DNA from: CBEUVQ01 sp965546615
GTDB lineage: Bacteria; Bacillota; Desulfotomaculia; Desulfotomaculales; Desulfohalotomaculaceae
DNA: 5,530 nucleotides
Direction: 5' to 3'
NCBI GenBank assembly: GCA_965546615.1
Contig: CBEUVQ010000073.1
Span: 1-5,530, forward strand
The notes under the pieces were generated by a model that worked only from the letters and a program-made list of their open reading frames with translations, had not been told where the DNA came from and did no database searches. This document shows positions 1 to 5,530 of the stretch, in pieces. The translations under genes and the position numbers were made by a program. How positions within the stretch are numbered: position 1 is the first letter of the stretch; every line of letters begins with the position of its first letter.

Positions 1-65
1 GTTTTGCTATCCGTGAAGGCGGCCGCACCGTAGGTGCAGGTGTTGTAACCGCTATTGTTGAATAA
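1..65 (+). CDS. tuf: Elongation factor Tu, C-terminal end only (partial)
   Basis: Only the last 20 codons are present; the reading frame begins at base 3. The peptide ends REGGRTVGAGVVTAIVE, which I recognise as the highly conserved end of EF-Tu domain 3. EF-Tu is the cytoplasmic GTPase that delivers aminoacyl-tRNA to the ribosomal A site. The GTPase domain and its motifs lie upstream of the window. The gene closes with two tandem TAA stops (63-65 and 66-68), common in very highly expressed genes, and an intrinsic terminator follows at once. A tuf gene directly ahead of rpmG-secE-nusG is a familiar order in clostridial relatives. Identity is secure despite the short fragment; completeness of the gene cannot be judged. 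Confidence 0.93.
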   Translation, partial: FAIREGGRTVGAGVVTAIVE

Positions 66-69
66 TAAG

Positions 70-108
70 AAACGGCGCCTTTTGCTGACAGTAAAGGGCG
101 CCGTTTTT
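70..108 (+). terminator. Intrinsic terminator of tuf
   Basis: A perfect 10-bp stem is visible: AAACGGCGCC (70-79) pairs with GGCGCCGTTT (97-106). The loop of 17 bases can pair further at its base (TTT with AAA, 81-83 with 93-95). The descending arm runs directly into a T tract (104-108). It starts five bases after the tuf stop, so it should end the tuf transcript and separate it from the rpmG operon. Confidence 0.9.
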
Positions 109-183
109 GCGCTGTCGGTTTCTGCTTGATGTGAAAGGTTTGGCGGAGAGGGCAGATTTTTAACATTTAGATGAAAGCTGAAT

Positions 184-197
184 AAAACAGCTGTTTT
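184..197. repeat. 14-bp perfect palindrome in the tuf-rpmG intergenic region
   Basis: AAAACAGCTGTTTT is a perfect inverted repeat without a spacer, of the kind bound by dimeric regulators. A second, looser inverted repeat lies just downstream (GCAGTA 209-214, TACTGC 230-235). Both are upstream of the promoter at 258. A weak extra promoter can be drawn around the palindrome (CTGAAT 178-183, 16 bases, TATAAA 200-205), which would place it in the spacer. No coding potential was seen in 109-257. The palindrome is seen directly; any operator role is inference and could be chance in AT-rich DNA. Confidence 0.35.
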
Positions 198-257
198 GGT
201 ATAAAGTGGCAGTATTAGAGTTAAAATATTACTGCAGGCGAAGAAAAATATACACTA

Positions 258-286
258 TTGACATGTAATGACAGTTGTGATAAATT
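258..286 (+). promoter_or_regulatory. Sigma-A type promoter for the rpmG-secE-nusG-rplK-rplA operon
   Basis: A perfect -35 box TTGACA (258-263) is followed by a 17-base spacer and the -10 hexamer TAAATT (281-286). TG at 278-279 is one base before the hexamer, giving an extended -10 element. Transcription should start near 293, leaving a 5' leader of about 55 bases before rpmG. It is the best promoter between the tuf terminator and rpmG. Confidence 0.75.
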
Positions 287-346
287 TGATAAGGTGAAAT
301 CGGCGAAGGTATTTGGCGAGCTTTTTAGTTTTAGGAGGTGGCAACG

Positions 347-496
347 GTGAGAGTAGGGGTTACACTTGCCTGCACAGAATGCAAAAGAAGAAACTACACA
401 ACTACTAAAAACAAGAAAAATGATGCAAATAGAATTGAACTGAAGAAGTACTGCAATCACTGCAAAACCCACACTGTGCATAAAGAAACCAGATAG
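347..496 (+). CDS. rpmG: 50S ribosomal protein L33 (bL33), zinc-ribbon form
   Basis: This 49-residue protein begins MRVGVTLACTECKRRNY and ends CKTHTVHKETR; both stretches are typical of bacterial L33, and the length matches the family. L33 is a small protein of the large ribosomal subunit near the E site. Two CxxC pairs (C9/C12 and C36/C39) mark the zinc-binding version; many bacteria also carry, or have only, a cysteine-free paralogue. The start is GTG at 347, set by AGGAGGTG (333-340) six bases upstream; no ATG competes in frame. It is first in its operon, about 55 bases after the predicted transcription start. The stop codon lies inside a small hairpin (491-510). The gene is easily missed because of its length. 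Confidence 0.95.
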   Translation: MRVGVTLACTECKRRNYTTTKNKKNDANRIELKKYCNHCKTHTVHKETR

Positions 497-510
497 TAAC
501 AATACTATCT
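491..510 (+). repeat. Perfect AT-rich hairpin over the rpmG stop codon
   Basis: AGATAGTA (491-498) and TACTATCT (503-510) form a perfect 8-bp stem with a four-base loop, ACAA. Ts continue to 513. The stem includes the rpmG stop codon (494-496). It has only two G-C pairs, so it is a weak terminator at best. It might mark an RNA processing site or tune the relative expression of rpmG and secE; that role is inference. Confidence 0.45.
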
Positions 511-540
511 TTTATTAGTAGTTTTAAGGATGTGCGTATA

Positions 541-825
541 ATGGTTCTAAAGAAAAACCAAGCAGGTAATGAAGCGGCTGTTGCAAAAAAAGAACCGGCT
601 AAAAAACCGGCCAAGAAGGAAAAGGCTGCGGCGAAAAGTCGGGTGACCGGTGTAAAAAACTTTTTGAGCGGTGTTAAGACAGAATTGAAAAAAGTTCACT
701 GGCCGACACGCCGGGAGACGATGGTTTACACAGGTGTGGTGCTGGCGACCGTGACCGTTGTTGCCGCAATTATATGGGTTTTGGACTCGATTCTCAGTCG
801 CGGCTTGGGTCTGATCATAGGATAA
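541..825 (+). CDS. secE: Preprotein translocase subunit SecE
   Basis: SecE clamps SecY in the SecYEG channel, which exports proteins across the cytoplasmic membrane. The 94-residue product has a lysine/alanine-rich, probably disordered N-terminal arm (about 1-35), the conserved amphipathic segment VKTELKKVHWPTRRE (45-59) with the family's W-P-T signature (54-56), and one hydrophobic membrane helix (about 62-82). A single-span form is usual in Gram-positives, whereas E. coli SecE has three spans. I prefer the ATG at 541: AAGGA (526-530) is ten bases away. An in-frame GTG at 532 would add three residues but lies only one base from that site. The location between rpmG and nusG is the standard bacterial arrangement. 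Identity is secure; the exact start is less so. Confidence 0.93.
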   Translation: MVLKKNQAGNEAAVAKKEPAKKPAKKEKAAAKSRVTGVKNFLSGVKTELKKVHWPTRRETMVYTGVVLATVTVVAAIIWVLDSILSRGLGLIIG

Positions 826-842
826 GTGAGGCTTTCTTTTTC

Positions 843-1370
843 ATGAATAAAGCATGGTATGTGGTGCATACCTACTCCGGTTACGAAAACAAGGTTAAAG
901 CCAACTTGGAAAGACGGATAGAATCTATGAATATGGAAGAGAAGATCTTCCGTATTTTAGTGCCTATGGAAGATGAAGTGGAAATTAAAAACGGCAAAAA
1001 GAAGGTTTCCAAGAAAAAAGTCTTTCCTGGTTATGTTTTGGTAGAAATGATTATGACTGATGACTCTTGGTATGTTGTGCGCAACACACCCGGTGTCACC
1101 GGTTTTGTTGGTTCGGGTTCTAAGCCCATTCCTTTGAATGATGAGGAAGTAAGAGCGATTATGCGCCAAATGGGTGAAGATGAACCGAAACAGAAGGTGG
1201 ACTTTTCCGTTAATGAGAAGGTTCAGGTTGTTGACGGGCCGTTTGAAAACTTTGTTGGCGTAATTGAAGAAATTTATGCTGATAAAGGCAAACTCAGAGT
1301 GATGGTTTCCATGTTTGGACGGGAAACTCCCATAGAATTAGATTTTGTTCAAGTGCAAAAAATTGTTTAG
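843..1370 (+). CDS. nusG: Transcription termination/antitermination factor NusG
   Basis: NusG binds the RNA polymerase clamp and affects pausing, termination and transcription-translation coupling. The product has 175 residues, the usual size. The NGN domain covers about 1-112: it opens with AWYVVHTYSGYE (4-15) and contains FPGYVLVEM (61-69) and NTPGVTGFVG (81-90). A charged linker (about 110-120) leads to a C-terminal KOW domain (about 122-175) with VDGPFENFVGVI at 130-141. The ATG at 843 is chosen because the protein then begins at the conserved MNKAWYVVHT. The same frame is open back to an ATG at 774, inside secE, but those 23 codons show no family similarity. The ribosome site is modest (GTGAGG, 826-831, 11 bases away). 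secE ends 17 bases upstream, so translational coupling is plausible. Confidence 0.96.
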   Translation: MNKAWYVVHTYSGYENKVKANLERRIESMNMEEKIFRILVPMEDEVEIKNGKKKVSKKKVFPGYVLVEMIMTDDSWYVVRNTPGVTGFVGSGSKPIPLNDEEVRAIMRQMGEDEPKQKVDFSVNEKVQVVDGPFENFVGVIEEIYADKGKLRVMVSMFGRETPIELDFVQVQKIV

Positions 1371-1394
1371 ACATCGTGTGAGGAGGTGTGAGTA

Positions 1395-1823
1395 GTGGCT
1401 AAAAAAGTAGCTGCAATGGTTAAGCTGCAAATCCCTGCCGGCAAGGCAACACCGGCACCGCCGGTTGGTCCTGCTCTTGGTCAGCACGGGGTTAACATTA
1501 TGGCTTTTGTGAAAGAATTTAACGAAAAAACTGCTAAACAAGCAGGTTTGGTTATTCCGGTTGAACTCACAATTTATGAGGACAGATCGTTCACATTTGT
1601 TTTAAAAACCCCGCCTGCAGCAGTGCTGCTGAAAAAAGCGGCCGGTATTGAAACTGCATCCGGTGAACCCAACCGGGTAAAAGTGGCTAAAGTGCCGCGT
1701 TCTAAAGTAAAAGAGATTGCGGAATTAAAAATGCCTGACCTAAATGCTGCCAGTGTTGAAGCAGCGATGCGCATGGTTGAGGGTACTGCGCGCAGCATGG
1801 GCATTGAAATTGTTGAAGGTTAA
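1395..1823 (+). CDS. rplK: 50S ribosomal protein L11 (uL11)
   Basis: L11 binds the GTPase-associated region of 23S rRNA at the base of the L7/L12 stalk and takes part in factor-dependent GTP hydrolysis and the stringent response. The product is 142 residues, as in E. coli. The N-terminal domain (about 1-70) carries the proline-rich PAGKATPAPPVGPALGQHG (14-32), the thiopeptide-contact region; its prolines at 22, 23 and 26 are retained, so nothing here suggests thiostrepton resistance. The C-terminal rRNA-binding domain (about 75-142) holds the segments KTPPAAVLLKKAAG and GTARSMGI. The start is GTG at 1395, with a strong AGGAGGTG (1381-1388) six bases upstream. It lies 24 bases after nusG, in the same operon. 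A structured RNA element follows before rplA. Confidence 0.97.
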   Translation: MAKKVAAMVKLQIPAGKATPAPPVGPALGQHGVNIMAFVKEFNEKTAKQAGLVIPVELTIYEDRSFTFVLKTPPAAVLLKKAAGIETASGEPNRVKVAKVPRSKVKEIAELKMPDLNAASVEAAMRMVEGTARSMGIEIVEG

Positions 1824-1846
1824 ACTGGTTGTTGAATGATTCCGAT

Positions 1847-1881
1847 CCTGTGGGAGGAATTTTCCGTTTACACCACTAAGG
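1847..1881 (+). promoter_or_regulatory. Candidate L1-binding mRNA element ahead of rplA
   Basis: GTGG (1850-1853) pairs with CCAC (1873-1876). Inside lies an asymmetric loop (GA at 1854-1855, GTTTACA at 1866-1872), then a short inner stem GGA (1856-1858) with TCC (1863-1865). This resembles the L1 site in 23S rRNA, where GGUGGGAG faces a strand ending in AUACCACC. L1 is known to repress its own operon by binding an mRNA copy of this site. CCT (1847-1849) can pair with AGG (1879-1881), inside the rplA Shine-Dalgarno (AAGGAGGT, 1878-1885), so L1 binding could stabilise a fold that hides the ribosome site. The pairing is visible; the L1 role is inferred from similarity and position. Confidence 0.7.
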
Positions 1882-1891
1882 AGGTAATAAA

Positions 1892-2584
1892 ATGCCGAAA
1901 CACGGTAAAAAATATCAAGAAGCCAGCAAAGCTGTGCAAAATGAACTCTATGATATCAATGAAGCATTAGAGCTTGTTAAAAAAGTTGCTCCGGCTAAAT
2001 TTGACGAAACAGTGGAAGTTGCTGTGCGTCTGGGCGTAGACCCGCGTCATGCCGATCAGCAAATTCGCGGTGCTGTTGTGCTGCCCCATGGTATTGGTAA
2101 AAGCAAAACTGTTTTGGTTTTTGCCAAGGGGGATAAAGCTAAAGAAGCTGAAGCCGCCGGTGCCGACTTTGTCGGAGCTGAAGATATGGTGGAGAAGATT
2201 CAAGGCGGTTGGTTGGGCTTTGATGTAGCAGTGGCCACACCGGATATGATGAGCTTGGTTGGTAGGCTCGGTCGGGTATTAGGACCGCGCGGATTAATGC
2301 CTAACCCTAAGACGGGTACCGTGACAATGGATGTTGAGCGTGCCGTCAAAGAGGCAAAAGCCGGTAAAATTAATTACCGTACCGATAAAGCCGGAATTAT
2401 TCATGCACCGATTGGTAAAGTTTCCTTTGATGCTGACAAATTGGCGGAAAACCTGCGGACATTAATTGATGTACTGAACAGGGCTAAGCCTGCTTCGGCC
2501 AAAGGTACTTACATGAAGTCAATTACCGTTTCCAGTACTATGGGACCGGGCGTTAAAGTTAACCCGCAGAAAGTTTCGGGTTAA
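1892..2584 (+). CDS. rplA: 50S ribosomal protein L1 (uL1)
   Basis: L1 binds helices 76-78 of 23S rRNA, forms the mobile L1 stalk that escorts tRNA out of the E site, and is a classic autogenous repressor. The 230-residue length is typical. Domain I is made from the two ends of the chain (about 1-67 and 160-230), with domain II inserted (about 68-158). Signatures are LGRVLGPRGLMPNPKTGTV (126-144) and GTYMKSITVSSTMGPG (205-220). ATG at 1892 is set by AAGGAGGT (1878-1885) six bases upstream. The gene follows rplK by 68 bases, a gap that holds the predicted L1-binding element, which fits self-repression. A long regulated leader then separates it from rplJ. No key segment is missing. Confidence 0.97.
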   Translation: MPKHGKKYQEASKAVQNELYDINEALELVKKVAPAKFDETVEVAVRLGVDPRHADQQIRGAVVLPHGIGKSKTVLVFAKGDKAKEAEAAGADFVGAEDMVEKIQGGWLGFDVAVATPDMMSLVGRLGRVLGPRGLMPNPKTGTVTMDVERAVKEAKAGKINYRTDKAGIIHAPIGKVSFDADKLAENLRTLIDVLNRAKPASAKGTYMKSITVSSTMGPGVKVNPQKVSG

Positions 2585-2623
2585 TATTAGCTAGTACTCA
2601 CACGTTAACATAATATTTTGTTT

Positions 2624-2683
2624 CCAGCTGTAGACTGTTGGTGCTGCTGCTTAATGACTTAATGTCGCCAACCCGAGGCGTGG
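2624..2683 (+). ncRNA. L10 leader (ribosomal protein L10/L12-binding cis-regulatory RNA)
   Basis: The conserved core is visible: GTAGACTGTTGGTG (2630-2643) on the 5' strand and CGCCAACCCGAGGC (2666-2679) on the 3' strand. GTTGGTG (2637-2643) pairs with CGCCAAC (2666-2672, one G-U pair), and a looser outer pairing joins CCA (2624-2626) with TGG (2681-2683). The unpaired GTAGAC and CCGAGG segments between them match the kink-turn region of known L10 leaders. In B. subtilis the L10(L12)4 complex binds this RNA and promotes termination ahead of rplJ. Its place in the rplA-rplJ gap, followed by a terminator, is the expected one. The outer limits are approximate. Confidence 0.85.
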
Positions 2684-2704
2684 TTTGCCTGCAAAGTGAA
2701 TTGT

Positions 2705-2740
2705 AGGGTCTCTGCGCATGTCTGCAGAGGCCTTTTCTTT
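2705..2740 (+). terminator. Transcription attenuator upstream of rplJL
   Basis: GGTCTCTGC (2707-2715) pairs with GCAGAGGCC (2724-2732), nine pairs with one G-U, around an eight-base loop. The run TTTTCTTT (2733-2740) follows. It lies 70 bases before rplJ and just after the L10 leader, so it should act as a regulated attenuator rather than a simple operon end. GAGGC in the leader (2675-2679) is identical to part of the terminator's 3' arm (2727-2731) and can pair with GTCTC (2708-2712) in its 5' arm, giving a possible antiterminator. Confidence 0.85.
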
Positions 2741-2810
2741 GTTTATCAATAGTTTGCAGCGTGTGTGCAGTAATTAGAGCAAATTGACTTAAGTGAAGGG
2801 AGGTGTTTGG

Positions 2811-3347
2811 ATGCCGACCAGACAACAGAAAGAACAAATGGTATCAGAGTTAAAAGAGAAATTTGAAACCGCCCAAGTGGTTGTTTTAGCTGATTACCGC
2901 GGTATCAGTGTTAAAAAGGTTACCGAACTTCGCGCCAAACTTCGCAGCGCAGGCTGTGAAATGAAAGTGGCTAAAAATACATTGGCCCAAATTGCTGCTA
3001 AAGAAGTTGGCATTGAAGGTTTGGATGATTACTTGGTTGGACCGACGGTGCTGACCTTTGGCAATGAAGATCCTGTTGCCGCTGCTAAAATTTTATCTGA
3101 ATTTGCTAAAGAAAATAAGCAGGGCTTGGAGATTAAAGCCGGTGTACTGGAAGGAAGACTGGTTGATAAAGCCCAAATTAAAGAACTGGCCGACCTGCCG
3201 TCCCGCGAGGTTCTGCTTGCCAAAGTGCTGGGTGGAATGCAGGCGCCGATGTACGGTTTTGCAAACGTGCTTGCTGCAAACCTCAGAAACTTGGTTTATG
3301 TGCTTGAAGCTGTTCGCAAGCAAAAAGAAAGCGAAGCTGCTTCTTAA
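2811..3347 (+). CDS. rplJ: 50S ribosomal protein L10 (uL10)
   Basis: L10 anchors the ribosomal stalk: its N-terminal domain binds 23S rRNA beside L11, and its C-terminal helix carries L7/L12 dimers. The product is 178 residues. Family features are the ADYRG segment (27-31), MKVAKNTL (51-58) and LPSREVLLAKVLGGMQAP (129-146). A long C-terminal helix (about 150-175) corresponds to the L12-binding helix. The start is ATG at 2811, five bases after GGGAGGTG (2798-2805). An in-frame GTG at 2793 would add six residues but overlaps the region of that ribosome site, so it is rejected. The gene is controlled by the L10 leader and attenuator upstream and is followed 54 bases later by rplL. Confidence 0.97.
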   Translation: MPTRQQKEQMVSELKEKFETAQVVVLADYRGISVKKVTELRAKLRSAGCEMKVAKNTLAQIAAKEVGIEGLDDYLVGPTVLTFGNEDPVAAAKILSEFAKENKQGLEIKAGVLEGRLVDKAQIKELADLPSREVLLAKVLGGMQAPMYGFANVLAANLRNLVYVLEAVRKQKESEAAS

Positions 3348-3401
3348 TACAGCTTAGATTAATAATTAATTTATGGTAAATATCAAGGAGGTAACATAAT
3401 A

Positions 3402-3782
3402 ATGTCCAAAGTTAATGAAATTTTAGAAGCCGTTAAAGGCTTAACTGTGCTTGAACTTGCTGAGTTAGTAAAAGCATTTGAAGAAGAATTTGGTGTAAGT
3501 GCTGCTGCTCCTGTTGCTGCAGTTGCTGCTGCTCCTGCAGCCGGTGCCGGTGCTGCTGCTGAAGAAGAAAAAACTGAATTTGATGTAATTCTTACTGCTG
3601 CCGGCGACAAGAAAATTAACGTTATTAAAGTAGTTCGCGAAGTTACCGGTCTGGGCCTGAAAGAGGCTAAAGAGTTAGTAGACGGTGCTCCGAAGCCTGT
3701 TAAAGAAAAAGTCAGCAAAGAAGATGCTGAAGCAATCAAGACTAAACTTACCGAAGCTGGTGCAACTGTAGAAGTTAAGTAA
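3402..3782 (+). CDS. rplL: 50S ribosomal protein L7/L12 (bL12)
   Basis: L7/L12 is the multicopy stalk protein that recruits translation factors such as EF-Tu and EF-G and stimulates their GTPase activity. The product is 126 residues. It has an N-terminal dimerisation and L10-binding domain (1-31), an alanine/proline/glycine-rich flexible hinge (about 33-53) encoded by repetitive GCT-rich DNA at 3498-3560, and the globular factor-binding domain (about 55-126) with KINVIKVVREVTGLGLKEAK at 71-90. ATG at 3402 is preceded by a near-perfect AAGGAGGT (3385-3392) at a spacing of nine; a strong site suits a protein made in several copies per ribosome. A strong terminator begins 12 bases after the stop, making this the last gene of its unit. 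Confidence 0.98.
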   Translation: MSKVNEILEAVKGLTVLELAELVKAFEEEFGVSAAAPVAAVAAAPAAGAGAAAEEEKTEFDVILTAAGDKKINVIKVVREVTGLGLKEAKELVDGAPKPVKEKVSKEDAEAIKTKLTEAGATVEVK

Positions 3783-3794
3783 CTGAGCCAAAAG

Positions 3795-3827
3795 AAAAGT
3801 GCCTGAGTTAATCGGGCACTTTTTCTT
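3795..3827 (+). terminator. Intrinsic terminator between rplL and rpoB
   Basis: AAAAGTGCCTGA (3795-3806) pairs with TCGGGCACTTTT (3812-3823), 12 pairs including one T-G, with a five-base loop GTTAA. The T tract runs through 3820-3824 and continues as CTT. The hairpin is strong and complete, so most transcription from the ribosomal protein genes should end here, with rpoB depending largely on its own promoter. Partial read-through remains possible. Confidence 0.9.
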
Positions 3828-3875
3828 CTATAATCCGACTGCCAATTATTTTTAAAAAAACTGACCAATATACCC

Positions 3876-3904
3876 TTGACAAATTCAAAAACTTTTGATA
3901 GCTT
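3876..3904 (+). promoter_or_regulatory. Promoter for rpoB
   Basis: A perfect -35 box TTGACA (3876-3881) is followed by a 17-base spacer and a weak -10 hexamer TAGCTT (3899-3904). The weak hexamer is supported by TG at 3896-3897, an extended -10 element with the same geometry as the promoter at 258-286. Transcription would begin near 3911, about 187 bases before rpoB. The -35 box is clear; the -10 box is the uncertain part. Confidence 0.6.
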
Positions 3905-3911
3905 TAATAGA

Positions 3912-4097
3912 TGCCATTCTATGGATGACTATTGTCAATTTGGAAAAAATAACAAAAACAGTGAATGAAATTTGTAATATTGGGTTAAATAAAGTAGATA
4001 GGCAATATTTTTATAAGGAAGCGAGGTAGTAAGGTAAAAAAAGCCTTAGCCTTGCTTTTCGTTGTTCCTTAAAATAACAAGGGGTGTGATGCGCTAG
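3912..4097 (+). promoter_or_regulatory. Long AT-rich rpoB leader with nested hairpins and alternative pairing
   Basis: This 5' leader matches no RNA family I recognise. No gene was found in the 315-base gap between rplL and rpoB. The first 100 bases are very AT-rich with little structure. The last part (4014-4071) holds TAAGG twice (4014-4018, 4030-4034) followed by CCTTA twice (4044-4048, 4067-4071), so nested hairpins can form; the outer one is TAAGGAA (4014-4020) with TTCCTTA (4065-4071). TTCCTT (4065-4070) can instead pair with AAGGGG (4079-4084), the rpoB ribosome binding site. A third option is AAAAGC (4039-4044) with GCTTTT (4054-4059). Pairings are seen; control of rpoB is inference. 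Confidence 0.5.

Positions 4098-5530
<1,433 letters not shown>

Noticed and set aside
532..540. GTG start for secE three codons upstream of the ATG at 541
   Set aside because: The AAGGA ribosome site ends one base before this GTG, too close for initiation; the ATG at 541 has a workable spacing of ten.
774..842. ATG at 774 as the start of nusG, inside secE
   Set aside because: The extra 23 residues overlap the SecE membrane-helix coding region and have no NusG character; the family sequence begins at the ATG at 843.
2784..2789. TTGACT just upstream of rplJ as a -35 box
   Set aside because: A promoter here would start transcription at or beyond the rplJ start codon; the position is the ribosome site region.
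2793..2810. GTG at 2793 as the start of rplJ
   Set aside because: The added codons cover the Shine-Dalgarno GGGAGGTG that serves the ATG at 2811, and L10 proteins begin near that ATG.
3498..3560. GCT-rich repetitive DNA within rplL
   Set aside because: It simply encodes the alanine-rich flexible hinge normal for L7/L12; it is not an independent repeat element.
3383..3868. 161-codon open frame on the minus strand opposite rplL
   Set aside because: It mirrors the alanine-rich rplL coding sequence and runs through the rplL ribosome site and terminator; the product is low-complexity Ser/Ala/Thr sequence with no recognisable domain.
3934..3939. TTGACA on the minus strand, a possible divergent promoter
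   Set aside because: No acceptable -10 hexamer lies 16-18 bases further on that strand, and no minus-strand gene follows.
3921..3968. 15-codon open frame (MDDYCQFGKNNKNSE) in the rpoB leader
   Set aside because: There is no Shine-Dalgarno ahead of it, and a frame this short is expected by chance in AT-rich DNA; no leader-peptide logic is visible.

Overview
This window is a core information-processing locus of a Gram-positive bacterium of the Bacillota (Firmicutes), most likely a member of the Clostridia. The assignment rests on the gene order tuf | rpmG-secE-nusG-rplK-rplA-rplJ-rplL | rpoB, near-consensus AAGGAGGT-type Shine-Dalgarno sites, moderate-to-low GC content, a zinc-ribbon L33, and an RpoB whose sequence reads like those of Bacillus and Clostridia. 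The genus cannot be fixed from the sequence alone. All genes lie on the plus strand. No mobile element, CRISPR array, tRNA or rRNA was seen.

Layout. Bases 1-65 are the last codons of tuf (EF-Tu), closed by an intrinsic terminator at 70-108. An intergenic stretch follows, with a 14-bp palindrome and a good extended -10 promoter at 258-286. That promoter should start the transcript for rpmG (347-496, too short for many ORF callers), secE (541-825), nusG (843-1370), rplK (1395-1823) and rplA (1892-2584). An RNA element resembling the rRNA binding site of protein L1 sits between rplK and rplA. Between rplA and rplJ is an L10-leader RNA (about 2624-2683) followed by a terminator hairpin (2705-2740) that should act as an attenuator for rplJ (2811-3347) and rplL (3402-3782). 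A strong terminator at 3795-3827 ends that unit. A separate promoter at 3876-3904 and a long AT-rich leader (about 3912-4097) precede rpoB (4098-5530), which runs off the window.

How the genes work together. EF-Tu, L33, L11, L1, L10 and L7/L12 serve the ribosome; L11, L10 and L7/L12 build the stalk that recruits and activates translation GTPases such as EF-Tu. SecE is part of the protein export channel. NusG and RpoB (beta subunit of RNA polymerase) serve transcription. Two ribosomal proteins, L1 and L10 (with L7/L12), appear to regulate their own mRNAs through the RNA elements seen here.

The window does not contain an obviously new biological system. The parts most worth a second look are the regulatory RNAs, above all the unassigned rpoB leader, which can fold in two mutually exclusive ways, one of them covering the ribosome binding site. 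RpoB also appears to have a lobe about 60 residues shorter than that of B. subtilis.
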